This document shows positions 35,702-44,877 of a stretch of 64,000 nt of DNA, piece by piece (position 1 is the first letter of the stretch; each line of letters begins with the position of its first letter). Where the stretch lies: positions 51,043 through 115,042 of the forward strand of contig NQOV01000018.1 in the NCBI GenBank assembly GCA_002632265.1, read 5' to 3'. A model generated the notes under the pieces. It was given only the letters and a program-made list of their open reading frames with translations, was not told where the DNA came from and did no database searches. Origin of the DNA: Rhodospirillaceae bacterium MC! (GTDB taxonomy: Bacteria > Pseudomonadota > Alphaproteobacteria > MC1). Position numbers and translations under genes: made by a program.

Positions 35702-36259
35702 ATGATAGACATTGATACATTCATCGAAAATGGCGAATGGGAACAAGCTTACAGTATGGAAAATGATTTTGATGATATCTACGAATACATCGAATTTTCT
35801 GCCAGAAATGCCCTTTCCTATGCGGGGGTTACCTTGGTTAATCTCACAGGAGAAATCTCAATCACTCTTGATAATGATCAAAGCATAAAAAAGATGAATG
35901 CCCAGTGGCGTAATAAGGATACATCAACCAATGTACTATCCTTTCAAAATTTCCAATTTGACACCCCTGGCAGACTCAATAAACTCAACGAAGATGTGCC
36001 ATTTATTGCCTTAGGCGATATTGTTCTATCCCTTGAGACCATTCAAAAGGAAGCTCAATGCGAAAATAAAACATTTAATCATCATTTATCTCATTTGGTG
36101 ATTCATGGAGTTTTACATCTTTTAGGCTTTGACCATGTGAATGATCAAGACGCCGAAATCATGGAAAAAATGGAAACTAAAATTCTCGCTCAAATGGGTA
36201 TAGCCAACCCTTATGAACTCTCTCATGAAACCTCTCATGAAACCTCTCCCGAGAGTTAA
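35702..36259 (+). CDS. ybeY: Endoribonuclease YbeY
   Basis: YbeY is a metal-dependent RNase acting in 16S rRNA 3' maturation and ribosome quality control. The zinc motif HGVLHLLGFDH is present near residues 140-150, preceded by NKDTSTNVLSF. I place the start at 35702 (185 aa) because GAAAGGAT sits about 10 bases upstream; the frame continues upstream but only over the phoH repeat tail. The C-terminus ends in a short SHETS-type repeat. It abuts hemW with no gap, which suggests coupling. Confidence 0.95.
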   Translation: MIDIDTFIENGEWEQAYSMENDFDDIYEYIEFSARNALSYAGVTLVNLTGEISITLDNDQSIKKMNAQWRNKDTSTNVLSFQNFQFDTPGRLNKLNEDVPFIALGDIVLSLETIQKEAQCENKTFNHHLSHLVIHGVLHLLGFDHVNDQDAEIMEKMETKILAQMGIANPYELSHETSHETSPES

Positions 36260-37411
36260 ATGAAAAATAGCTTATACATACATGTCCCCTTTTGTTTATC
36301 CAAGTGTCCCTATTGTGATTTCAATAGTTACGCAACTCCCAATCCTGATTATAAGGCTTGGCTAGAGAATATTTTATCATCTATGAATTATTGGTCTGCT
36401 CGCATTAAAAATGAAAGCGATAGTAAGAATTTTCCCCTAAGCACTATATTTTTCGGTGGTGGTACACCATCTTTACTAGAAAAAAATCATGTGAGTGAAA
36501 TAATCAACAAAGCCCATAAGCTATTCGGATTCAATCAAGATATAGAAATATCTCTTGAGGCCAATCCCACATCTGTCGAACTTAATAAGTTTAAGGATTT
36601 CGCTCAAGTGGGGATCAATCGTTTATCCTTAGGAGTCCAATCCTTAAATGCTGATGATCTTAAATTCCTAGGGCGTGAGCATTCGCTAGATGACGCCTTA
36701 AAGTCTTTTGCCATGGCTCAAAGCGTTTTTGAACGCTGTAGTTTTGATCTTATCTATGCACTTCCCAATCAAAGCTTGCAAGAATGGGAAAAGGAACTAA
36801 AACAAGCTCTATCCTTAATAGATCTTAACAAGGCTCATCTTTCCTTATACGAACTTACCATAGAACAAGGAACAAAATTCTTTCAAAAGGGAATTTGTGA
36901 AGCCGATGAACATATGAGCTTACAAATGTACGAACTTACTCAAGCCATTTGTGAAAGCGTTAACATGCCCGCCTATGAAGTTTCCAACCATGCCATAAAG
37001 GGATTTGAATCTCAACACAATCTCAATTACTGGCAAGGTGGCCAGTGGTTGGGATTGGGAGCAGGATCACACAGTCGTTTAAATCTCAATGGCAAGCGTG
37101 CCAAAATCCATATGCACTATAAACAAGATTACCTACAATCCCAAGCCCTAGCAGATCAATTTAAACTTTCCTACAATACCCCTTTTGAAGACGCCCAAGA
37201 ACGTCTACTCTCTTCCTTACGCCTATCAGATGGCTATAATATGCAAGATATACAAGATCTTGCAGGTATTCCCATGAATGACTTCATCAACTGGGATCAA
37301 GCGAATTTCTTACAAGAACAAAAACTAATCGCCATAAATGATACTCACATTAAAACCATCAACAATGGTAAATTTTTACTTAACTCCATAATAGCCGAAT
37401 TACTAAAATAA
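36260..37411 (+). CDS. hemW: Heme chaperone HemW (radical SAM, CPO3-like)
   Basis: HemW belongs to the oxygen-independent coproporphyrinogen oxidase-like family; it binds heme and S-adenosylmethionine and lacks proven oxidase activity. The 383-aa protein starts YIHVPFCLSKCPYCDFNSY with the Cys12-x3-Cys16-x2-Cys19 cluster motif. It then has the GGGTPSLL motif (about 70-77), EANPTS and the LSLGVQS strand. The Cys immediately after C-x2-C, present in true HemN, is absent (Asp20), which supports HemW. Its ATG follows the ybeY stop directly. Confidence 0.93.
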   Translation: MKNSLYIHVPFCLSKCPYCDFNSYATPNPDYKAWLENILSSMNYWSARIKNESDSKNFPLSTIFFGGGTPSLLEKNHVSEIINKAHKLFGFNQDIEISLEANPTSVELNKFKDFAQVGINRLSLGVQSLNADDLKFLGREHSLDDALKSFAMAQSVFERCSFDLIYALPNQSLQEWEKELKQALSLIDLNKAHLSLYELTIEQGTKFFQKGICEADEHMSLQMYELTQAICESVNMPAYEVSNHAIKGFESQHNLNYWQGGQWLGLGAGSHSRLNLNGKRAKIHMHYKQDYLQSQALADQFKLSYNTPFEDAQERLLSSLRLSDGYNMQDIQDLAGIPMNDFINWDQANFLQEQKLIAINDTHIKTINNGKFLLNSIIAELLK

Positions 37412-37591
37412 GAAGCCTACAAAATGACCTTGCCATTAAGATAATAATGTTATCATATTGAAAAAAATATATATTTAAATAAAAGCCTTGAAATTCTCTC
37501 ATGAATATATTACAATAGTATTGTATGATAAGATTACAAAATTAATATTATGGTATATATATACTAAAATAATTTGAAATGGAGATTCCTT

Positions 37592-38122
37592 ATGAAATTA
37601 AAAATTACATCTATAGCCCTAACAGGTTTATTATTATTAACTTCGGCTTGTGCTAGTAATGTTACTACGAACACGACTTCAGGTGCGAACCAATCAGCTC
37701 CAGCAACTGATACCACAGACACAACCGCAACAAATGCCTTTCCTGTAAAAACAAGAACTGCAGATGAAGTAAATCAACTTTTAAGTAATGGTAACGATCG
37801 TATATTCTTTGATACAAACAGTGCATATATCGACTCGGAAGCTAAGGAAATAGTTGAGCGTATCGCCCCAGTACTGGCGAATACTACAAATAGCAGATTT
37901 ATTATCGAAGGCCATGCCGATGAACGTGGTACACGTGCCTACAACTTAGCTTTAGGTAAAAAACGTGCCAACGCTTTAAAAAGATCTTTAGTATCTCACA
38001 ATGTTAATTCACAAGATATCACAACCATAACCTATGGTAAAGATCGCCCTGCAAACCCTGGGCACGATGCTCAAGCTTGGTCAGAAAACCGCCGTGCGGT
38101 AGTTGTAGCAAAAAATAAATAA
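37592..38122 (+). CDS. pal: Peptidoglycan-associated lipoprotein Pal
   Basis: Pal links the outer membrane to peptidoglycan in the Tol-Pal system. The product has a type II signal peptide with lipobox LTSAC (lipidated Cys20), a Thr/Ala/Asn-rich linker and an OmpA-like domain with RIFFDTNSAYI, EGHADERGTRAYNLALGKKRA (the central motif, near 112-132) and ENRRAVV. I start at 37592 (176 aa) because GGAG lies 7 bases upstream; an ATG 18 bases earlier has no such site. The tol genes are not in the window, and a strong terminator follows. Confidence 0.95.
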   Translation: MKLKITSIALTGLLLLTSACASNVTTNTTSGANQSAPATDTTDTTATNAFPVKTRTADEVNQLLSNGNDRIFFDTNSAYIDSEAKEIVERIAPVLANTTNSRFIIEGHADERGTRAYNLALGKKRANALKRSLVSHNVNSQDITTITYGKDRPANPGHDAQAWSENRRAVVVAKNK

Positions 38123-38180
38123 TTAAAAGAATGTGCAAAAGATCCCTTTAATTAACCCAAAGATCCTATTATTAAAATAA

Positions 38181-38225
38181 AAAACAATCTAGCCAACTGA
38201 TTTTAGTTGCTAGATTGTTTTTTTT
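38181..38225 (+). terminator. Rho-independent terminator of pal
   Basis: A long stem (about 17 bp with one bulge) formed by AAAACAATCTAGC and GCTAGATTGTTTT plus inner pairs is followed by an extended T run (38217-38225). It separates pal from the pab-fol operon. Confidence 0.88.
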
Positions 38226-38278
38226 ATATTATCATATAAGGACTGTGAATAAGCAACCTTACAAATAGGGAAATATGT

Positions 38279-38851
38279 ATGATTTTAATGATAGACAATT
38301 ATGACTCTTTTGTATATAATTTAGTACATTATCTACAGATGTTAAACTATGATGTTCTAGTATATAAAAATGATGAAATTACAGTTGAGGAAATTCGTCG
38401 TTTAGATCCAAGCCATATAGTTTTATCGCCTGGTCCATCTTCGCCTAAAAATTCGGCAGTCTGTTTGGATATTATGAAACACTTAAAAAATGACTATCCT
38501 ATCTTGGGGATCTGCTTGGGTATGCAAATCATATCCTATGCTTTAGGTGGCGAGATCATTAAAGCCAAACAACCAACCCACGGCAAAGTTCATCTAATTG
38601 AAAACAACACAAAAGGAATTTACAGCACATTACCCCATAAATTTCATGTAACACGCTATCACTCTTTAGTTTTAGATCCTAAGAGCTTACCCAATGAGTT
38701 ATCCATTACCGCTAGAAGTATTATTGATGATGAAATAATGTCCGTCTCACATACACATTTACCGATTGTTGGCATTCAATATCATCCCGAGGCCTTACTT
38801 AGCGAATACGGTTTGAACTTACTCGAAAACTTTATGAAACACATCCAATAA
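38279..38851 (+). CDS. pabA: Aminodeoxychorismate synthase glutamine amidotransferase subunit
   Basis: PabA hydrolyses glutamine and passes ammonia to PabB. The 190-aa class I amidotransferase has the nucleophile Cys79 in GICLGMQ and the His-Glu pair in QYHPEALLSEYG (about 167-178). TrpG is very similar; PabA is chosen because pabB, pabC, folP and folC follow directly and PabB carries its diagnostic lysine. In some bacteria the same subunit serves TrpE too. It starts the operon after the pal terminator. Confidence 0.93.
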   Translation: MILMIDNYDSFVYNLVHYLQMLNYDVLVYKNDEITVEEIRRLDPSHIVLSPGPSSPKNSAVCLDIMKHLKNDYPILGICLGMQIISYALGGEIIKAKQPTHGKVHLIENNTKGIYSTLPHKFHVTRYHSLVLDPKSLPNELSITARSIIDDEIMSVSHTHLPIVGIQYHPEALLSEYGLNLLENFMKHIQ

Positions 38852-38861
38852 GAGAAAACTT

Positions 38862-40325
38862 ATGAGAAAACTTATGAATAAAGAAACTCACATACGAGAA
38901 ATTCACATCCATAATCTTGATCAATTTGAGATCCTAAAAGCCTTAAAGCAAGATCCTAAAAATGAATACTGCATGCTACTTGATAGTAGCATGTACAATC
39001 ACGATATAGGAAAATATTCGTTTCTCTCATTTAATCCCCACACTATAATTTACAGCAAAAACCACGAGCTATGGATCAACGATATTAAAGAACCCCCACA
39101 CACAAACCCCCTACTAAAATTTCAAGAATTACTTGATTTACACAAAAATCAAGATAAACATCAAGAAAACCCAGAAAACCCAGAGACCCCTTTATCAAGC
39201 GGGGCCATAGGCTTTATGGCTTATGATATGTATATCCATACAGAACCAAAAGTTCCCGCACATCAAAACGATCCTATAAATTTCTTAGATATGTTTTTCG
39301 CCTTTTCCGTTAACATAATCACAATCAATCATGAAACTGGCTTGGCATACGTCAATGAAGATATCGCCGATTACGTAGAAAATACTATCTTAAACTACAA
39401 AAATAAGACATCAGCTCAAACTCTCAACCAAGCTACACCTCCAAGCAAAGATTATAAATTTACCAGCTTTAAGAATATCGTAGATAAGCAATCCTATACC
39501 GACGCCATAAACAACATCAAAGATAACATAAAAAACGGCGAAATTTACCAAGCAAATTACACTCAACTATTTGAAACATCATGTATTAAGAACCAGAGCA
39601 AACACAAGCAACAAATTTCATCTCATATGGCTTTAGATATCTACCATAAATTAAGAAGAAAAAATAAAGCTCCTTTTTCTGCCTATTTAGATCTTGAAGA
39701 TCATGGAAAGATTTTAAGCTCTTCCCCTGAAAGATTCATCAAAGTTTCACACAATAACATCGAAACAAGACCAATCAAAGGCACAATTGCACGAGATAAA
39801 AAGAATAAACATCAAGATGATATCAACAAAAACACCCTACTATCCAGCGAAAAGGATAAAGCCGAATTATTAATGATAGTTGATCTTGAACGTAATGATT
39901 TAAGTAAAGTATCAGAGGCGGGATCGGTAAAAGTGGAAAATAATTTCAAGCTAGAAACTTACGAAACCGTACACCATTTAGTATCTACCGTTAAGGGAAA
40001 ACTCAAAAATAACACAAATATCTACGATATCTTAAAGGCGACTTTCCCTGGTGGCTCAATTACAGGCACGCCCAAGCGTAGATCCATGGAAATCATAAAT
40101 AATCTTGAAACTCAAAAAAGGGGCGTGTATACTGGCTTAATCGGTTGGTATGATTATCATAATAATTTTGATTCGAGTATCGTAATACGCACCATAATTA
40201 TAAAAGATAACAAAGCATATATCCAATCTGGTGGCGGTATCACGTGGGATTCTCTCGCTCTCATGGAATATGAAGAAAGCTTACTAAAATCCCAAATCCT
40301 AAAAGAGATATTTAATAATGACTAA
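38862..40325 (+). CDS. pabB: Aminodeoxychorismate synthase component I
   Basis: PabB aminates chorismate to 4-amino-4-deoxychorismate. The 487-aa protein has an N-terminal anthranilate-synthase-like domain and a C-terminal chorismate-binding domain with GEIYQANYTQLF, the PIKGT motif (Lys306; TrpE has Ala here, so this marks PabB), DLERNDLSKV and PGGSITGTPKRRSMEII near 400. Lys/Asn/His-rich stretches expand the N-terminal half. The gene overlaps pabC by 8 bases. A start a few codons in (second ATG at 38874) is also possible. Confidence 0.94.
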   Translation: MRKLMNKETHIREIHIHNLDQFEILKALKQDPKNEYCMLLDSSMYNHDIGKYSFLSFNPHTIIYSKNHELWINDIKEPPHTNPLLKFQELLDLHKNQDKHQENPENPETPLSSGAIGFMAYDMYIHTEPKVPAHQNDPINFLDMFFAFSVNIITINHETGLAYVNEDIADYVENTILNYKNKTSAQTLNQATPPSKDYKFTSFKNIVDKQSYTDAINNIKDNIKNGEIYQANYTQLFETSCIKNQSKHKQQISSHMALDIYHKLRRKNKAPFSAYLDLEDHGKILSSSPERFIKVSHNNIETRPIKGTIARDKKNKHQDDINKNTLLSSEKDKAELLMIVDLERNDLSKVSEAGSVKVENNFKLETYETVHHLVSTVKGKLKNNTNIYDILKATFPGGSITGTPKRRSMEIINNLETQKRGVYTGLIGWYDYHNNFDSSIVIRTIIIKDNKAYIQSGGGITWDSLALMEYEESLLKSQILKEIFNND

Positions 40326-41130
40326 TAACACTCACACCAACATTCACATTCACACTCAAACCATAACTTTTACCACCATGCGAGTGGATATTGATCAGGC
40401 AAACAACTATAATGTGCATAACCTAACAGATCACATCCACCGCCTGCACACCACCATACACGATCTTCATATGACCACACAAGATAGTTTATCAGAAGAG
40501 CAGATGAAAGAATCCATAAAAAGCTATCTCACACACTTACAAAAGCAAAACATTTATAAAGAGTACAGTTTTTGCCTAGTGGCACACATACGATCTCAAG
40601 CTAAGATTCTTGAATTCTCTCATCGTCCCTTAAGATACACACAAGAAATGTACAATACTGGCTTTAAGCTGGAGATTTCGCCCTTAAAGATCCATTCAAC
40701 ATCCACAGCGATTTCTTATAAAACCAACAACTATCTAGATAACAAAATCCAATTATCCAAGCTAGCATGCGGATTCCACGAAGCTTTACGCTTTAACGAA
40801 AATAATTTCCTTTGCGAGGGATGTTATAGCAACACCTTTATAATCGATGAAAACAATCACATTAAAACCCCTAGCCTTAATCACGGTTTACTATCTGGCA
40901 TAATGCGTAAAAAAGTTATAGATTATTCCAAGACAATGGGTTATAATATAGAAGAAACCAATCTTACCATGGATGATCTTACAAAAGCCAAATCCGTATT
41001 TATAACCAATTCCCTAATGGGCGTTATGTGGATAAACGAAATTAAAGAGATGAAAAACACCTACGAACAATCGCCAATCCTAACAAAACTAATCACAACC
41101 TTTCAACCTCACCTTCTAAAAAAGGAATAA
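40318..41130 (+). CDS. pabC: Aminodeoxychorismate lyase (class IV aminotransferase fold)
   Basis: PabC splits aminodeoxychorismate into p-aminobenzoate and pyruvate using PLP. The 270-aa protein has class IV aminotransferase features: YKTNNYLDNKIQLSKLACG with the expected Lys environment (about 142-160), EGCYSNTFII (about 174-183) and GLLSGIMRKKVID (about 196-208). The N-terminus is rich in His/Thr/Ile repeats. The overlap with pabB and 6-bp gap to folP fix its role in p-aminobenzoate synthesis rather than branched-chain amino acid metabolism. Confidence 0.88.
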   Translation: MTNNTHTNIHIHTQTITFTTMRVDIDQANNYNVHNLTDHIHRLHTTIHDLHMTTQDSLSEEQMKESIKSYLTHLQKQNIYKEYSFCLVAHIRSQAKILEFSHRPLRYTQEMYNTGFKLEISPLKIHSTSTAISYKTNNYLDNKIQLSKLACGFHEALRFNENNFLCEGCYSNTFIIDENNHIKTPSLNHGLLSGIMRKKVIDYSKTMGYNIEETNLTMDDLTKAKSVFITNSLMGVMWINEIKEMKNTYEQSPILTKLITTFQPHLLKKE

Positions 41131-41136
41131 TCATAC

Positions 41137-41973
41137 ATGAACATAATGAATTCCAACGACAATCAACTAAAAATCATGGGTATATTAAATATGACTCCTG
41201 ATTCCTTTTCCGACGGTGGTAATTTCAACCAACTAACAACCGCCTTATCCCACGTACAATCCATGATAGACAATGGAGCTGATATTATCGATATCGGCGG
41301 AGAATCCACTCGCCCAAATTCTCAAATAATAAGTGCTGAAGAAGAACTTAAACGTGTAATAGCTATCATTAACGAGCTAAGATCTCACGGCTTCACAATT
41401 CCCATTTCTATCGATAGCTACAAGGATACAGTGGCCGACCAAGCCCTAAAAAGCGGTGCAGATTTCATCAATGACGTATGGGGATTCCAACATAAGAACT
41501 ACAACATGGCCGCAATCATGGCTAGCCACGATTGTTACGCTTTCGTAATGCACAATCAAGATAATACTACATATGAAGATGACATCATCCATAGCATATT
41601 CAACTTCTTTAAAGAAACCATAAAGCTCACAGAAAAAGCAGGGGGCGACGTTAAAAAGTTAATCTTTGACCCTGGTATCGGTTTCGGCAAAACCCCAAAG
41701 CAAAACATAGAAGTATGTGCAAGGCTTAATGAGTTAAGACTAATGTTAAATGATCATTTATCTTATGATGTTAACATGCTACTAGGCACATCACGAAAAT
41801 CAATGATAGGACACATCCTCCAAGAACCCAAGCCAAAAGAACGCCTAAACGGCACTCTTGCCACCACCGCAATCGCCATACAAGCCAAATATAACTTCAT
41901 CCGTGTTCATGATGTTAAAGAAAATAAACAAGTGGCCATAATGTGTGATACCATTTGGAACTATAAGGCATAA
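41137..41973 (+). CDS. folP: Dihydropteroate synthase
   Basis: FolP joins p-aminobenzoate to the pterin pyrophosphate, the step inhibited by sulfonamides. The 278-aa TIM barrel has MGILNMTPDSFSDGG (about 14-28), DIGGESTRPN (about 50-59), IDSYK, DPGIGFGKT (about 180-188) and GTSRKSM (about 215-221), all typical. The start may be at either of two nearby Met codons. It lies 6 bp after pabC and 19 bp before folC. Confidence 0.96.
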   Translation: MNIMNSNDNQLKIMGILNMTPDSFSDGGNFNQLTTALSHVQSMIDNGADIIDIGGESTRPNSQIISAEEELKRVIAIINELRSHGFTIPISIDSYKDTVADQALKSGADFINDVWGFQHKNYNMAAIMASHDCYAFVMHNQDNTTYEDDIIHSIFNFFKETIKLTEKAGGDVKKLIFDPGIGFGKTPKQNIEVCARLNELRLMLNDHLSYDVNMLLGTSRKSMIGHILQEPKPKERLNGTLATTAIAIQAKYNFIRVHDVKENKQVAIMCDTIWNYKA

Positions 41974-41992
41974 ACAACAAGGAGCAAAGCAT

Positions 41993-43243
41993 ATGGAAAC
42001 AGCAGAAGTTACAAAACTCATCAAAGAATTCTTTGATCTGGATATCTTTAGAATGAAATTAGGCTTGGAAACAATTCAAAAGGCTATGGATATCTTAGGC
42101 AATCCTGAAAATAGCTATAAAATCATCCATATAGCAGGAACGAACGGCAAAGGATCAACATCTACATATGTAGCGAACATGTTAGAATCCCAAGGCTATA
42201 AAGTGGGCAAATTCACATCGCCAGAGATCTTTGATTTTAACGAGCGTATATCAATCAATAACCAAAACATCACAGATCAAGAATTAGCCTCAATCTTTCA
42301 CGAGATACGAACAAGATTAGCCAATCATCAAGATGTATCTTTAACATTCTATGAAATGCTAACGGCGATTATGTTCTTATATATGCAACATCAAGCAATA
42401 GATTATCTAGTGCTAGAAGTGGGCTTAGGCGGAAAGTACGACGCTACAAACATTTGCACAAGTGATCTTGCCTTAATTACCAACATATCACTTGACCACA
42501 TGAATTTTTTCGGTAGTGATCTCAATAACATCGCCGAAGAAAAGGCAGGAATCATTAAGAATAAGCAAAAAGTATTCCTAGGATCTTCCATAAAAGAGCT
42601 TAACATCGCCGTAGAAAAACTTAGCGATGATATAGTAAACATAACAAACAACAATTACACAATCAGCATGAATCCCCATGAATTATCAACTGGCATATGT
42701 ATTGATAATCAAGAATTTACCCTGCCCTTATATGGCGAACATCAGGCCCATAACTTCGCCCTTGCTTACTATGCTTTGCAAAGCTTGAATCTAGATCTTA
42801 GCCATGAGCAAATCCAAAACTCATTAAACAAAACAAAATGGCTAGGACGCTTTCAAGTGATCAAACATCAAGATAAAACTATCATTCTTGATGTGGCTCA
42901 CAATCAAGCATCAGCCGAAGTTTTAGCTAAAAATATTCTCTCTGCTTACAAAAAAGAGCAAACAATATCCATTTTCACTTCTCTTAAGGATAAGGACGTT
43001 AAAAACATTATACCCCAAATAGAAAAATATTCCCATGAAATACACATCCTAGAGCTAGCAAATAACCCAAGAGCCATGCCCATTGGCGATCTGTATGAAG
43101 AAATTAGCAAACTATTCACAGGCAAGATCATACAATCCTCATCCCCACAAACCGCCCTAGATCAAGCCCTAAAATCCCAAGCTACTACCATAGTAATTAG
43201 CGGATCTTTCTATCTTTTAAAGCTATATCAAGACCTTTTATAA
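41993..43243 (+). CDS. folC: Folylpolyglutamate synthase / dihydrofolate synthase
   Basis: FolC adds glutamate to dihydropteroate and to folates. The protein has the P-loop HIAGTNGKGST (about 46-56 in the 416-aa form), the TSPE motif, GLGGKYDATN, SLDHMNFFG and the C-terminal ILDVAHNQAS domain. I set the start at 41993 because AAGGAGC is 9 bases upstream; an in-frame ATG at 41945 lies inside folP and lacks a site. It completes a chorismate-to-folylpolyglutamate operon. Confidence 0.95.
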   Translation: METAEVTKLIKEFFDLDIFRMKLGLETIQKAMDILGNPENSYKIIHIAGTNGKGSTSTYVANMLESQGYKVGKFTSPEIFDFNERISINNQNITDQELASIFHEIRTRLANHQDVSLTFYEMLTAIMFLYMQHQAIDYLVLEVGLGGKYDATNICTSDLALITNISLDHMNFFGSDLNNIAEEKAGIIKNKQKVFLGSSIKELNIAVEKLSDDIVNITNNNYTISMNPHELSTGICIDNQEFTLPLYGEHQAHNFALAYYALQSLNLDLSHEQIQNSLNKTKWLGRFQVIKHQDKTIILDVAHNQASAEVLAKNILSAYKKEQTISIFTSLKDKDVKNIIPQIEKYSHEIHILELANNPRAMPIGDLYEEISKLFTGKIIQSSSPQTALDQALKSQATTIVISGSFYLLKLYQDLL

Positions 43244-43255
43244 GAGATGTGAAAA

Positions 43256-44053
43256 ATGAAAAAACATCTTTTTATATATATGGCCATTATCTTCCTTGTT
43301 ATCAACATGATTGCTAGCAATTCCCATGCTAAAAGTAATTCTTGGAATAAAATCCTACCCACTGGTATTTTACGCATAGGATTTGATAGCAGTTATTATC
43401 CCATGACCTTTTACAATCAACAAAATAATCAGCCAGTGGGAATCGATGTTGATCTTGCGAACTTAGTAGCTAAAAAGCTTGATCTCAAAATAAAATGGAT
43501 AGCACAAAAACGTAAGAATCTCATTCAAGGATTAATAAATAAACGTTATGATATGATTTGGAGTGGTTTTTCCATAACTGCGAATCGTCAAAAACAAGTG
43601 CTATTTTCCCAGCCATATTATAGCAATAGCAAGCGAATTCTTGTTAAGTTCGAAACAGGTAAAAAGAGAAAAAATATTTGTGGCTTAAAAGTCGGTGTAC
43701 AATCAGGCACAACTTCCCAAGATGTGGGAAAAACAATCCCCTGCGGTTCTCACAAGCAGATTACATTCCTAAAATATCCAAACAATCAACAAGCCTTTCA
43801 AGATCTTAACAAAAATAACATACAAGCGATAATTCTTGATACAAGTTACGGATTATACTATTCTGCACAACACATAAGGAAATATCGCATGTTTTCCCAG
43901 CCACTAAATAAAAAAGAAGATAAAGCAATCGCCTTTAGATTACAAGATTCTCATTTAAAAAATATCATTGATATGGCAATAAAAAACATAATTCAAGATC
44001 ATGATTTTAGCAATATATCACAAAAATGGACGCATAATAATATTATATATTAA
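43256..44053 (+). CDS. Family 3 extracellular solute-binding protein (amino-acid type)
   Basis: The 265-aa protein has a signal peptide ending near residue 25 (SHA-KS) and the SBP_bac_3 fold motifs: GILRIGFDSSYYPMTF (about 37-52), PVGIDVDLANLVAKKL (about 61-76), YDMIWSGFSIT (about 99-109) and VGVQSGTTSQD (about 144-154). Such proteins deliver polar amino acids to ABC importers. No permease or ATPase gene is nearby, so the partner must be elsewhere or missing. It starts 12 bp after folC. Confidence 0.88.
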   Translation: MKKHLFIYMAIIFLVINMIASNSHAKSNSWNKILPTGILRIGFDSSYYPMTFYNQQNNQPVGIDVDLANLVAKKLDLKIKWIAQKRKNLIQGLINKRYDMIWSGFSITANRQKQVLFSQPYYSNSKRILVKFETGKKRKNICGLKVGVQSGTTSQDVGKTIPCGSHKQITFLKYPNNQQAFQDLNKNNIQAIILDTSYGLYYSAQHIRKYRMFSQPLNKKEDKAIAFRLQDSHLKNIIDMAIKNIIQDHDFSNISQKWTHNNIIY

Positions 44054-44247
44054 ATTTATTTGCGATTCGTATTAATATAAATAATTATATTAATTCTGTA
44101 ACTTACCTATAAAGTTATCTCATTCAAAAATATATGTTTTAAATTTTTACTTGTTTTTTCTTTCTTTGTATGATATATATTAGTATAAATTCTTATGAAG
44201 TATTTTTGTAAGGAATAATATCTTAAATTAATTATTGGGGAAACATA

Positions 44248-44484
44248 ATGAGTAATATATCAGCTCGCGTAAAGTCAATTATCGCAGAACAGTTAGATGT
44301 CGAAGAAGATAAAGTTGTTGATGAAGCTAGCTTCATGGACGATCTTGGTGCAGATAGCTTGGATACAGTTGAATTAATCATGAGCTTTGAAGAAGAATTC
44401 GGTATCGAAATTCCTGACGAAGTTGCTGAAAAAATTCTTACTGTAAAAGATGCTACAGACCAAATTATCGCAGCTCAAAAATAA
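44248..44484 (+). CDS. acpP: Acyl carrier protein
   Basis: AcpP carries growing acyl chains on a phosphopantetheine arm. The 78-aa acidic helical protein has the attachment site Ser37 in [12 protein letters not shown] and normal family length. A weak promoter candidate TTGTTT-17 bp-TATATA (44151-44179) lies upstream. fabF follows 384 bp later, so the two may be separately transcribed even though the acpP-fabF order is standard. Confidence 0.98.
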   Translation: MSNISARVKSIIAEQLDVEEDKVVDEASFMDDLGADSLDTVELIMSFEEEFGIEIPDEVAEKILTVKDATDQIIAAQK

Positions 44485-44868
44485 TCTTAGATTCTGTATC
44501 TGTAGAATCTTAAGTTATAAAATAAATCATTTTCGTATCTAATACTCTTTCAATTTTACTTTATTGATCCTGATTAGTATAGGAGGATGATTTATTTTTA
44601 TTGATTCTTAATTCATTATAGAAATTAGTATTTATTAAATTGCAATAGGTATAACTCTCACATCTTATTTTAATTTAATGAATATTGTCTGACATAAATA
44701 AACAGCTATTCATATGATTCATAAGAAATATTACAATATTATAATTTATTTGTTGTAATTTATAATAGATTGTACTATCATCTTATCAAAAGTCATGTTA
44801 TACTATTACCTTATAAAAAGTAATGTTGTAATTATAAGCATAACTTTAATTTTAATAATTTTAAAAGG
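44485..44868. other. AT-rich gap between acpP and fabF with two inverted repeats
   Basis: No gene is seen. A 7-bp hairpin AGATTCT/AGAATCT lies at 44489-44510 just after acpP, without a T run. A wider inverted repeat pairs AAAATAAATCAT (near 44519) with ATGATTTATTTT (near 44588) across a 56-base loop and could end acpP transcription. The remainder should contain the fabF promoter, but no clear consensus stood out. Confidence 0.45.
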
Positions 44869-44877
44869 ATGGCAAAA

